Of a DNA stretch of 7,807 nt, positions 1 to 4,751 are shown piece by piece. The translations under genes and the position numbers were made by a program. A model generated the notes under the pieces. The model worked only from the letters and a program-made list of their open reading frames with translations, did no database searches and was not told the origin of the DNA. Source of the stretch: Candidatus Woesearchaeota archaeon (lineage in GTDB: Archaea; Nanobdellota; Nanobdellia; Woesearchaeales; DSVV01); contig JACRKI010000122.1 in assembly GCA_016215305.1 (NCBI GenBank), positions 1-7,807 of the forward strand, given 5' to 3'. Position 1 is the first letter of the stretch. Each line of letters begins with the position of its first letter.

Positions 1-2
1 AG

Positions 3-134
3 AAATACAACAAAAAGCTATTCGGCGGAATCGTTGTCTTTAAAGATAATAGTTGCAGATACAATGACAACGAAACGTATTCATTTGATGAGAACAATCT
101 CGGAGCAGATTGGAAATTTTTGTCTTTGAAATAA
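3..134 (+). CDS. C-terminal end of an unidentified plus-strand protein (partial)
   Basis: Only the last 43 codons lie in the window; the gene begins upstream of base 1. Of the three plus frames, this one reads as natural protein, with mixed hydrophobic and polar residues (it begins KYNKKLFGGIVVFKDNS and ends DWKFLSLK), and it runs to a TAA. The other two frames stop at nearby positions and have a less protein-like composition. The stop lies one base from the stop of the convergent minus-strand YvrJ-like gene, so the two transcription units meet tail to tail with no spacer. I do not recognise the family and too little is present to assign a function. Confidence 0.5.
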   Translation, partial: KYNKKLFGGIVVFKDNSCRYNDNETYSFDENNLGADWKFLSLK

Positions 135-135
135 A

Positions 136-279
136 TTATTTTTTCTCTCTTAAAAAAGAGGTCAATTCATTTATAGAATCAGTATTTGCTTTGAGTGTCT
201 TCTCAAATTTAAATATGAGATAGAATGTCATTGCGATTGGAAATCCTACATTGCTGATTAATTGGACATATTCTTCCAT
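136..279 (-). CDS. YvrJ-like small membrane protein (47 aa)
   Basis: A 47-residue protein starting at the ATG at 279-277. It reads MEEYVQLISNVGFPIAMTFY, then LIFKFE and a charged C-terminal helix ending in FLREKK. The pattern of a short acidic N-terminus, ISNVGFPI, one hydrophobic segment (about residues 7-24) closing in an F-E pair, and an amphipathic tail is what I recall for the YvrJ family of small membrane proteins, found in Gram-positive bacteria and their phages. Their role is unclear; a holin-like role is speculation. It is the last gene of the minus-strand structural block, two bases after the DUF2958 gene, and meets the left-edge plus-strand gene tail to tail. The membrane prediction is firm, the family name fairly firm, the function unknown. 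Confidence 0.72.
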   Translation of the reverse strand: MEEYVQLISNVGFPIAMTFYLIFKFEKTLKANTDSINELTSFLREKK

Positions 280-281
280 GT

Positions 282-629
282 TTATCCCTCGAAAAGCCCG
301 TCTATTTCGTCTTTTTGCCCATCTTCTTTGAGCAAAACACTCAGTTTTTGTGGTCTTTCTGGCGTTACTGTGTGCAGGTCTCTATCTACTTCCATGCCGA
401 AGTGGCTTATTCCCATGAGCTCTTTAAGTGATACATAGCCCCATTCAGAAGTCATTGGCGAGATGACATAGCCGAACATTGTATCCATGTTGTTATGGTC
501 TATTTCTGCAATATACCATGTCCAACCGCCAATAAAGAACTTCATGTAAATTGGCTTGTCTTTGACTCTTTCAGTTGCGTAGAGCTCTGGAATCTTCTGC
601 AATTGCTTTAAAGTCGGCTTATTCCACAT
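282..629 (-). CDS. DUF2958 family protein (115 aa)
   Basis: The protein carries the run of motifs I associate with DUF2958: P-x-LYATE near residues 14-20, KFF followed by WTWYIAEID at about 30-44, FGYV at 52-55, E-WGYVSLKEL at 62-71 and VDRDL at 81-85. Its length of 115 residues is usual for the family. DUF2958 proteins are small soluble proteins of unknown function, common on plasmids, integrative elements and viruses, which fits a mobile context. The start is supported by a GAGGTGG Shine-Dalgarno seven bases upstream that overlaps the end of the preceding 75-residue gene, suggesting coupled translation. The tail after residue 90 is charged and lies outside the core. No reaction or partner can be inferred. 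Confidence 0.8.
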   Translation of the reverse strand: MWNKPTLKQLQKIPELYATERVKDKPIYMKFFIGGWTWYIAEIDHNNMDTMFGYVISPMTSEWGYVSLKELMGISHFGMEVDRDLHTVTPERPQKLSVLLKEDGQKDEIDGLFEG

Positions 630-641
630 AAATAAGCCACC

Positions 642-869
642 TCATAGTAAGCCGTCGAGCCATTTGTCGAGAGTTGGTTTTCTGCCGTAATAGTCTCCTG
701 TGTGTCCGTAGTTTTTTCGCTGTCTTCTTTTGAGATGATGTCCTGCTGTTCTCTGCCTGTCTTTTACGTAATCTCTTTTGCTGTGCCGTCTGCCGTGTAT
801 CAGCAGTTTGCCGTCTTTTCTGTGATAGACCCAGCCGTAGCCTTTGTGATAGTGGACTCTTTGAGGCAT
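642..869 (-). CDS. Small, very basic His/Arg/Tyr-rich protein (75 aa)
   Basis: A 75-residue protein dense in Arg, Lys, His and Tyr, with clusters such as HGRRHSKRDY (25-34) and HLKRRQRKNYG (45-55), and a short W-L-x-G-L-L end. It has no cysteine pair and no membrane segment. The start ATG shares its A with the TAA stop of the upstream gene (TAATG), and an AAAGGTGGTG Shine-Dalgarno lies in the end of that gene, so translation is coupled. I do not recognise the family. Charge and position among probable virion genes suggest nucleic-acid binding, perhaps a genome-associated virion protein; this is inference from composition only. Confidence 0.65.
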   Translation of the reverse strand: MPQRVHYHKGYGWVYHRKDGKLLIHGRRHSKRDYVKDRQRTAGHHLKRRQRKNYGHTGDYYGRKPTLDKWLDGLL

Positions 870-1171
870 TATGACACCACCTTTAAGCCCTCTTTTTTCT
901 TGGCTTTTTCTTTGATTTCTGCTGAATCCAGAGGCGTATTTTCATAGATGATATTTTCAGGAGCAACGATTTTCTCGACCTCGTTAAGTATTTTATTTTT
1001 GTTTAAGTCGTCATCCTGCACGTCGTTAATCTCGACATTCAAGACGAGTTTTTCACTGCTTTGTTTTTTTACTTCGCCTGTATTGACATTTATTTCTGTC
1101 CATGAAGGCGAGTCTGTTTCTACTTTTGCCTTGATTTTTCCGTCTTTTTTTGTTGCAGAGATAATTTTCAT
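869..1171 (-). CDS. Hypothetical protein with charged C-terminal helix (100 aa)
   Basis: A 100-residue soluble protein. The first half alternates in a beta-like pattern (MKIISATKKDGKIKAKVE, then W-x-EINVNTGEV, then LVLNVEIN at about 42-49). The second half is charged and probably helical, ending in a Lys-rich stretch. A GGTG Shine-Dalgarno precedes the ATG and lies just after the stop of the upstream 108-residue gene. The TAA stop overlaps the ATG of the downstream 75-residue gene. There are no cysteines and no membrane segment. I do not recognise it. Its place among virion-type genes suggests a minor structural or assembly role, but the sequence does not show this. Confidence 0.65.
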   Translation of the reverse strand: MKIISATKKDGKIKAKVETDSPSWTEINVNTGEVKKQSSEKLVLNVEINDVQDDDLNKNKILNEVEKIVAPENIIYENTPLDSAEIKEKAKKKEGLKVVS

Positions 1172-1184
1172 TTTGTTGCACCAT

Positions 1185-1511
1185 TTAGTTGAACGCCATA
1201 ACTTCTACTGTAATGCTTATTGTTGTTCCTGAGCCTTTGAAGTAGGTGTTTCGGCTGTTGATTTCTATTGCTTCGCCCTGCTCAAGAGTCATGTAATTGC
1301 TTGCTGTCGGCGTTACATCTCCGACCCAATAGCGTAGTTGCGACCCGCTTCCTGTCGGATTTTTAATAATCATTTTTTTGGCAGTTCCGCCGAGTCCTTG
1401 ACTCGTATATGTTGCCCATTGGGCGACAGTCACACGATTGTGGTAAAGGATTGTCATTCCTGAATCTTTCATCATTGCAGGGCTTGTGTCTATGTTGGTT
1501 ATTTCTGCCAT
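1185..1511 (-). CDS. Beta-rich putative minor virion protein (108 aa)
   Basis: A 108-residue protein that looks like a compact all-beta domain. After about 20 polar residues, short hydrophobic strands alternate with Gly/Ser/Thr/Asn turns: MTILYHNRVTVAQW, KKMIIKNPTGSGSQLRYWVG, an EQGEAIEI strand and a final TTISITVEVMAF strand. It has no cysteine, signal peptide or membrane segment. Translation starts at the ATG at 1511-1509, with GGGGGTG eight bases upstream inside the 150-residue gene, whose end it overlaps by 13 bases. In membrane-containing icosahedral viruses, small beta-sandwich proteins encoded near the capsid gene often form pentons, vertices or spikes. That role is a reasonable guess from fold appearance and position. 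I do not recognise a named family. Confidence 0.68.
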   Translation of the reverse strand: MAEITNIDTSPAMMKDSGMTILYHNRVTVAQWATYTSQGLGGTAKKMIIKNPTGSGSQLRYWVGDVTPTASNYMTLEQGEAIEINSRNTYFKGSGTTISITVEVMAFN

Positions 1512-1951
1512 GACGGAAACACCCCCATTGGAGCAATTTTTTCGTAGGCTTCAAATATCTGCCCGTTGATGAACATTTTTTGAAGATTGGCGTTGAGCTT
1601 GTCAAATATGTCTTTCTTGACGGCAAAATAAAGATAGTCGCCGTATGCGTCACCGCTTGAAATGAAAACTGTAAATCTGAATTTCTTTTGAGGGTCTATT
1701 TGTTGCATGATGGGAAAATCGAGTTTTAGTTGTGAGTATGAGTCTGCTCTGCCTGACTTTATGCCTTTCAAAGAGGCGTCTGTGCTTAATCCCATGTAGC
1801 ATATTGCGATTATGGGGAAGCTTCCGCTTACATTGAATTCTTTGACAAAATAATATTCGTCTTGGGGCGGTTGCAGGTCTATGTTGCCTGTTGCGTTTGC
1901 GTAAAACTGCTGGTATTTCGGCGTGAATAAGTGCAAAGGATAGTCTTCCAT
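1499..1951 (-). CDS. Putative minor capsid or vertex protein (150 aa)
   Basis: A 150-residue soluble protein rich in aromatic residues and beta-type segments: YYFVKEFNVSGSFPIIAICY at about 33-52, LKLDFPI at 75-81, KFRFTVFISSG at 90-100 and DYLYFAVKK at 105-113. A predicted helical C-terminus follows (KDIFDKLNANLQKMF). It has no signal peptide and no convincing membrane span. The ATG lies one base after the stop of the 27-residue membrane peptide, whose last codons include a GAGGG Shine-Dalgarno-like sequence. The next gene starts inside this one, 13 bases before the stop. Lying between a membrane-anchored basic protein and another beta-rich protein in the capsid block, it is probably a virion component, perhaps a penton or spike base. 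No family is recognised. Confidence 0.68.
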   Translation of the reverse strand: MEDYPLHLFTPKYQQFYANATGNIDLQPPQDEYYFVKEFNVSGSFPIIAICYMGLSTDASLKGIKSGRADSYSQLKLDFPIMQQIDPQKKFRFTVFISSGDAYGDYLYFAVKKDIFDKLNANLQKMFINGQIFEAYEKIAPMGVFPSWQK

Positions 1952-1952
1952 T

Positions 1953-2036
1953 TTACTTGTCCCTCTTCATAAAGTGCAGAATAGTAACGACGCTTGCGAT
2001 TATTCCGAGTATTACTGCGATTTGCGAGAGTTTCAT
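1953..2036 (-). CDS. Single-span membrane peptide (27 aa)
   Basis: Hand translation gives MKLSQIAVILGIIASVVTIL followed by HFMKRDK: one hydrophobic helix (about residues 5-20) with a basic C-terminal tail. The start codon overlaps the TGA of the 246-residue gene as ATGA, and the TAA ends one base before the ATG of the 150-residue gene. The reading frame thus fills exactly the gap between two genes, which argues that it is real despite its size. It is probably a minor virion membrane protein like the small lipid-associated proteins of PRD1-type and PM2-type viruses. That role is inferred from lineage and context. Confidence 0.72.
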   Translation of the reverse strand: MKLSQIAVILGIIASVVTILHFMKRDK

Positions 2037-2773
2037 GCTTTCCTCATCAAGAAGTATATTCCGACTCCTGCTCCTGCGAGCAGAAGAAGTGTTCCGAAGC
2101 CCATTTTCTTTTTATCCTGCGGAATGTTTAGAGCTCCTGTCACTCCTTCGACTTTTGGCTCTCCAAAAAGCAATGAGCCGATGTCATCTACTGCTTTGCC
2201 TATGACTCCTTTTTCTTTGACTTCTTGAGCGTTTTTCTTGACGCTTCCGAGTATGAATCCGCCTGCTTTCTTCGGCAGTGATAGAATTGATTTGCCTGCC
2301 GATACCACAGGCTTGGCGATTGTTACAGCTACTTTCTTGACCCCAGAGCCAACCTTTGAAGCCAAAGTTTTGGCTTTTGATATGATGCTTTTTCCCGCTC
2401 CTCTGGCGGTGTTGAATATTGCTCTTGCTCCCTGACCCATTGCTTTGCCTGCCGTGACGGTTGCTTTTGCTATGGTTGAGCCTGCTTTTTTGACAGCCGA
2501 CGCTCCTGTTTTCATTGCTTTGCCGACGGTGTTTTTTACTGCGGATAGTCTTGACCCTGCACTGCTGACCGCCTTTTTGACTGTGCTCGCAAATGCCTGC
2601 AATCTTGACTGCTTAGGGGCTGTTTTTATTGTCGGCGGTGCTGAGGGTTTGAAAACTACTGCGGGTTTAGGTGCTGGCTTTGGTGTTGGTTTTGGAGCTG
2701 ATGCTTTTGATACGTTTGACAGTCTTGATGTGCTTGATTTTTTTGCTGATTTTTTTCTGCTACTTTTTCCCAT
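2033..2773 (-). CDS. Lys/Ala-rich, histone H1-like protein with C-terminal membrane anchor (246 aa)
   Basis: Residues 1-25 are Lys/Ser-rich (MGKSSRKKSAKKSS). Residues 26-50 form a proline-lysine stretch (APKPTPKPAPKPA) like histone H1 tails. Residues 60-180 are a long Ala/Gly/Lys/Val region of irregular amphipathic repeats with K-K or single K every few residues. Residues 181-222 are more mixed, and about 225-242 form a hydrophobic span (GTLLLLAGAGVGIYFL) ending MRKA. The chosen ATG at 2773-2771 has AAAGGTGG five bases upstream; the longer GTG start at 2782 lies inside that Shine-Dalgarno and is unlikely. The protein probably binds the viral genome or inner membrane surface while anchored in the lipid layer. 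There are no cysteines and no enzymatic motif. Function is inferred from composition. Confidence 0.78.
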   Translation of the reverse strand: MGKSSRKKSAKKSSTSRLSNVSKASAPKPTPKPAPKPAVVFKPSAPPTIKTAPKQSRLQAFASTVKKAVSSAGSRLSAVKNTVGKAMKTGASAVKKAGSTIAKATVTAGKAMGQGARAIFNTARGAGKSIISKAKTLASKVGSGVKKVAVTIAKPVVSAGKSILSLPKKAGGFILGSVKKNAQEVKEKGVIGKAVDDIGSLLFGEPKVEGVTGALNIPQDKKKMGFGTLLLLAGAGVGIYFLMRKA

Positions 2774-2888
2774 TTTGTCCACCTTTGAGTCCGAAGCTTG
2801 CTAATACCATGATGAGCCCTGCTCCTGTTGTTGCGGGGTCTGGAATGATTATCAGGATGACCCCGATAATGAACATGAAGATCCTCAT
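2760..2888 (-). CDS. Two-span small membrane protein (42 aa)
   Basis: The protein starts MRIFMFIIGVILIIIPDPAT, continues TGAGLIMVLASFGLK and ends GGQNGKK. It has two short hydrophobic segments (about residues 3-16 and 22-34) joined by a PDPATTG turn, with a basic tail. The same frame is open further upstream to a possible TTG at 2957, but that stretch is the out-of-frame image of the 50-residue gene. The ATG at 2888-2886 overlaps the TGA of that gene as ATGA, and AAAGGG lies upstream. The end overlaps the start of the 246-residue gene by 14 bases. It is probably a membrane component of the virion. I do not recognise a named family. Confidence 0.7.
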   Translation of the reverse strand: MRIFMFIIGVILIIIPDPATTGAGLIMVLASFGLKGGQNGKK

Positions 2889-3037
2889 CTTTTCTGCCCT
2901 TTGAACTGCTTTGCGAGGAACAATAATCCTATGATTATGACTGCGAGCATTGTCCAATTTACTTCAGAAAGTATTGGCTTCTCGCCCTGCCCACCGCTTA
3001 TTCTCGGCGGTATTATGCTGAAGTCGAACCACACCAT
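2885..3037 (-). CDS. Single-span small membrane protein (50 aa)
   Basis: Hand translation from the ATG at 3037-3035 gives a 50-residue protein: an N-terminal soluble part (MVWFDFSIIPPRISGGQGEK), one transmembrane segment at about residues 28-42 (W-T-M-LAVIIIGLLFLA), and a short basic end (KQFKGQKR). It starts 10 bases after the capsid stop, with a GATGAGG Shine-Dalgarno that includes the capsid TGA. It ends with an ATGA overlap into the 42-residue gene. Both junctions support it over the other frames here. Being encoded immediately after the major capsid protein suggests a virion membrane protein that could contact the capsid shell, which is inference. Confidence 0.75.
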   Translation of the reverse strand: MVWFDFSIIPPRISGGQGEKPILSEVNWTMLAVIIIGLLFLAKQFKGQKR

Positions 3038-3047
3038 TTGGCTGACC

Positions 3048-3980
3048 TCATCTTACAGGCAGGATGAGCTCTTGAGTCACTACCTCGATTTTTGCCGTTC
3101 CTGTCGGGCTTCCGCAGTTGAGCTTCACTTCAAAGCTTGACGCATTGACTGTGTCTATCGGCTCGCTTCCTGCCAAGTCAAAGTCAATAAGGGTGATTCC
3201 ATTCTCGATGGTTTCGAGTCCGTATTCTGTCTTGTCTTCCGCTCTGCTCATGTCAAACCTTTCTTTTCTCAAGGTTTGCAGTCCGTTGAGCAAAACTTCA
3301 TAATCTGTGCATAAAGTGTTGTCTTGCAGGCTGTTGTTAATGACTTTCACGAACAGCTTTTGATACACATTTCCCAGAGGCAGTTTTATGGTCTGGACTC
3401 CTGAGCCTGTGACATCCTGACTGATTTCAAATTCTTTCAAGACGCCCATATTTTTGGCTTCAAGACCCATCATTTCTGGATTGCCCTCTTCTTCAAGGCT
3501 TACATCAAGGTAGGCGAAATCTACATTGAAGCCAGTTCCTGTGTCAATGTCTGTTGCCTGCCCCCATGTCACGATGAGCTGTAAAGAATTAAGCTCCTGT
3601 GCTGGCAGGAGAGTATCAAGTTCGTCTCTGTCAAGGTCAAAATCAACATAAGAGGTTGCACTAAAAGCCTGATTGCTTTGAGAAACTGCTGACGGCGTTT
3701 GTGTCCTTTCCTGCGTCGTTCCGCTTTGGTATTTATCCATTAAGAATGAGTTTGTAAAGCTCACGCTTTTGATTGTGTCTTTGCCGTTTGCGACTACTTC
3801 AAGCCTCTTGATAAGCTCGCAGGGGTTGTTTTCGCTCCTTGCTACTGCTGTGCCTGAATCGCACTGCCCCCTCAGTCTCAGGGTCAGCTTCTTGATGAAG
3901 CTGTCCTTTGGAATTTCCAAAGTGCTTTTTCCGTTTGTGGAATAGGTCAAACTGCCTAAATATCTCTTGTGCATTACCAT
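3048..3980 (-). CDS. Major capsid protein, double jelly-roll type (310 aa)
   Basis: A 310-residue soluble beta-rich protein without signal peptide. Two halves repeat the same order of elements. In half one (about 15-165): ELIKRLEVVANGKDTIKSVS at 55-74, YVDFDLD at 111-117, LNSLQLIVTWG at 130-140 and FAYLDVSLE at 155-163. In half two (about 181-308): TDYEVLLNGLQTLRKERFDM at 225-244, LIDFDLAG at 264-271, ASSFEVKLNCG at 280-290 and AKIEVVTQEL at 296-305. This duplication is what a double jelly-roll capsid protein should show. Its length lies between PM2 P2 (about 269) and STIV B345 (345). GAGGTG nine bases upstream supports the ATG at 3980; ATG 3974 is an alternative. Membrane-protein genes on both sides and a nearby packaging ATPase fit the PRD1-adenovirus lineage. 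The exact family is not assigned. Confidence 0.8.
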   Translation of the reverse strand: MVMHKRYLGSLTYSTNGKSTLEIPKDSFIKKLTLRLRGQCDSGTAVARSENNPCELIKRLEVVANGKDTIKSVSFTNSFLMDKYQSGTTQERTQTPSAVSQSNQAFSATSYVDFDLDRDELDTLLPAQELNSLQLIVTWGQATDIDTGTGFNVDFAYLDVSLEEEGNPEMMGLEAKNMGVLKEFEISQDVTGSGVQTIKLPLGNVYQKLFVKVINNSLQDNTLCTDYEVLLNGLQTLRKERFDMSRAEDKTEYGLETIENGITLIDFDLAGSEPIDTVNASSFEVKLNCGSPTGTAKIEVVTQELILPVR

Positions 3981-4012
3981 ATTGATTTACACCTCTTGTT
4001 TTTCTTGTGCCC

Positions 4013-4105
4013 TTACAGGTAATCTCTTACCACAGGCACTCTCTTTGCTACTGCCACCGCCACAATTGCGACGACAGCAATTAACAATATGCTTTGCCAT
4101 TTCAT
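4013..4105 (-). CDS. Single-span small membrane peptide (30 aa)
   Basis: The ATG at 4105-4103 follows a strong GGAGGTG Shine-Dalgarno by six bases. The product is MKWQSILLIAVVAIVAVAVA followed by KRVPVVRDYL: one strongly hydrophobic helix (about residues 5-20) followed at once by a basic, short soluble tail. It is the first gene of the minus-strand capsid block, 33 bases before the capsid gene. The good ribosome binding site and the tidy hydrophobic-then-basic design make it a real gene despite its length. It is probably a minor virion membrane protein, by analogy with small lipid-associated proteins of internal-membrane viruses; no named family is recognised. Confidence 0.75.
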   Translation of the reverse strand: MKWQSILLIAVVAIVAVAVAKRVPVVRDYL

Positions 4106-4111
4106 TGGTAA

Positions 4112-4118
4112 CACCTCC
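4112..4118 (-). promoter_or_regulatory. Strong Shine-Dalgarno at the head of the capsid block
   Basis: GGAGGTG on the minus strand lies six bases before the ATG at 4105. It is the best ribosome binding site in the window and sets the start of the 30-residue membrane peptide. Variants of this site (GAGGTG, AAGGTGG, GGGGGTG) precede most of the other minus-strand genes, in contrast to the plus-strand cassette. Confidence 0.75.
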
Positions 4119-4138
4119 ATAAATCATTAATCCAGAAA
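4118..4138. repeat. Direct repeat copy 1 in the divergent intergenic region
   Basis: A 21-base element, CATAAA-T-CATTAAT-C-CAGAAA, matches the second copy at 4158-4178 at 19 of 21 positions; the start-to-start distance is exactly 40 bases. This copy begins at the first base of the minus-strand Shine-Dalgarno. It contains the partly palindromic core ATTAAT. The location between divergent transcription units suggests an operator or a duplicated promoter element; this is inference. Confidence 0.6.
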
Positions 4139-4195
4139 AATATAGAGAAAAAGCACTCATAAAACATTAATGCAGAAATATTGCGTTTAAAATAG
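4137..4195 (-). promoter_or_regulatory. Candidate promoter region of the minus-strand capsid block
   Basis: Three AT-rich TATA-like sequences occur on the minus strand: TATATTTT (4137-4144), AATATTT (about 4177-4183) and CTATTTTAAA (4186-4195). The first would start transcription about 26 bases downstream, inside the Shine-Dalgarno of the 30-residue gene, so it is too close. The second or third would leave a leader of about 45-60 bases. I cannot choose between these two. The region overlaps direct repeat copy 2. Confidence 0.3.
4158..4178. repeat. Direct repeat copy 2 in the divergent intergenic region
   Basis: The second copy reads CATAAA-A-CATTAAT-G-CAGAAA, differing from copy 1 at positions 7 and 15. 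It lies 39 bases before the first base of the plus-strand TATA-like box at 4201 and upstream of the minus-strand capsid block. A 40-base spacing is close to four helical turns, so a bound protein could occupy both copies on the same face of the DNA. AT-rich background could make part of the match fortuitous. Confidence 0.6.
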
Positions 4196-4200
4196 TCATT

Positions 4201-4208
4201 TTTAAATA
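4201..4208 (+). promoter_or_regulatory. Archaeal-type TATA-like box driving the plus-strand cassette
   Basis: TTTAAATA lies with its centre about 28 bases before the ATG at 4233. Archaeal TATA boxes sit about 26-27 bases before the transcription start, so the transcript would begin at about 4230-4232, immediately before that ATG, giving a leaderless mRNA. No Shine-Dalgarno precedes this ATG, which agrees. A clear purine-rich BRE is not seen. The site also argues against the earlier ATG at 4218, which is only ten bases from the box. Confidence 0.55.
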
Positions 4209-4232
4209 GAAGAGCGTATGTTTTGTGTTATC

Positions 4233-4751
4233 ATGGAGCTTAAAATTACTGATTCAGATATATTGAGAAGCCAATTGCTCGAAATTAAAGACTTCGACCA
4301 AGAAACAAAAAGGAAGATTTCTGAGTCGGATATTCTTATCATTCCAAATCAGGGGTTTAGGGGCAATAACCACCGATTTTTTTATGAAGGAACGTCTGAT
4401 TTTTTGAAATTAGCAAGACAAGAGCTTAATAATTACTCTGTTGCTCTTTGCGAGAATGAAGGTAGTGAAAAATCCCTTACGCTTCATTCTGGAGAAATTT
4501 GGATTCCTGTTTTGATGGTCTCTATTGACCCTCTGAAAGATGTAGTGCTTCCAACTATAATTAATTTTGTATCGAGTTATATTTTTTATAAATTCAGTAA
4601 AGACGCAAAAGAGGACAAGGTTGATGTGCATTTGAAAATAATAGTAGAGGATAAAAAAACAAAAGTTACAAAATCTTTGTCTTATGACGGCAAAGTATCA
4701 GGATTAAAGTCCATTAATATTGATGCCAAAAAAATGTTTAGTGAAAAATGA
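4233..4751 (+). CDS. Cassette gene 1: orphan protein with a hydrophobic segment (172 aa)
   Basis: I chose the ATG at 4233 (MELKITDSD) over that at 4218 because the upstream TATA-like box would start the transcript just before it. Residues 1-80 are charged and mixed, including DILIIPNQGFRG at 33-44. Residues 86-121 (SGEIWIPVLMVSIDP, then VVLPTIINFVSSYIFYKF) are hydrophobic and could form one membrane span or a membrane-binding helix. Residues 129-160 look like a beta domain (KVDVHLKIIVEDKKTK, then SLSYDGKVSGLKSI). There are no catalytic motifs and only one cysteine. The TGA overlaps the ATG of gene 2 as ATGA, so the two form a coupled pair. I do not recognise the family. It could be a membrane-proximal sensor or partner of gene 2; that is inference only. 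Confidence 0.78.
   Translation: MELKITDSDILRSQLLEIKDFDQETKRKISESDILIIPNQGFRGNNHRFFYEGTSDFLKLARQELNNYSVALCENEGSEKSLTLHSGEIWIPVLMVSIDPLKDVVLPTIINFVSSYIFYKFSKDAKEDKVDVHLKIIVEDKKTKVTKSLSYDGKVSGLKSINIDAKKMFSEK

Noticed and set aside
702..1232. Plus-strand open frames over the 75- and 100-residue genes
   Set aside because: Their Phe/Ser/Leu-rich translations are typical of antisense reading. The minus-strand frames have Shine-Dalgarno sites and TAATG coupling.
1363..1653. Minus-strand open frame of 96 codons across the junction of the 108- and 150-residue genes
   Set aside because: It overlaps both in a third frame, has a basic, disordered-looking composition, and the two overlapping genes have better starts and protein-like sequence.
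2774..2782. Alternative GTG start adding three residues to the Lys/Ala-rich protein
   Set aside because: The GTG is part of the AAAGGTGG Shine-Dalgarno that serves the ATG at 2773.
2445..2804. Long plus-strand open frame of 119 codons (and neighbours at 1957-2435) opposite the Lys/Ala-rich gene
   Set aside because: It is the mirror of a low-complexity Ala/Gly/Lys gene whose codons lack stops in the opposite strand. It has no ribosome binding site and the coupled minus-strand genes explain the region fully.
2889..2957. N-terminal extension of the 42-residue membrane protein from a TTG
   Set aside because: This stretch is the coding region of the 50-residue membrane protein in another frame, and the ATGA overlap marks the real start at 2888.
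136..4105. Tailed-phage structural module
   Set aside because: No terminase, portal, tail tube or tape-measure features; small membrane proteins, a double jelly-roll-like capsid and an A32-type ATPase point to a tailless membrane-containing virus.
4218..4232. Upstream ATG for cassette gene 1
   Set aside because: It lies ten bases from the TATA-like box, so the transcript would start downstream of it. It stays possible if another promoter is used.
4410..4631. Minus-strand open frame inside cassette gene 1
   Set aside because: No ribosome binding site, shadow-like composition, and it is contained in a better supported plus-strand gene.
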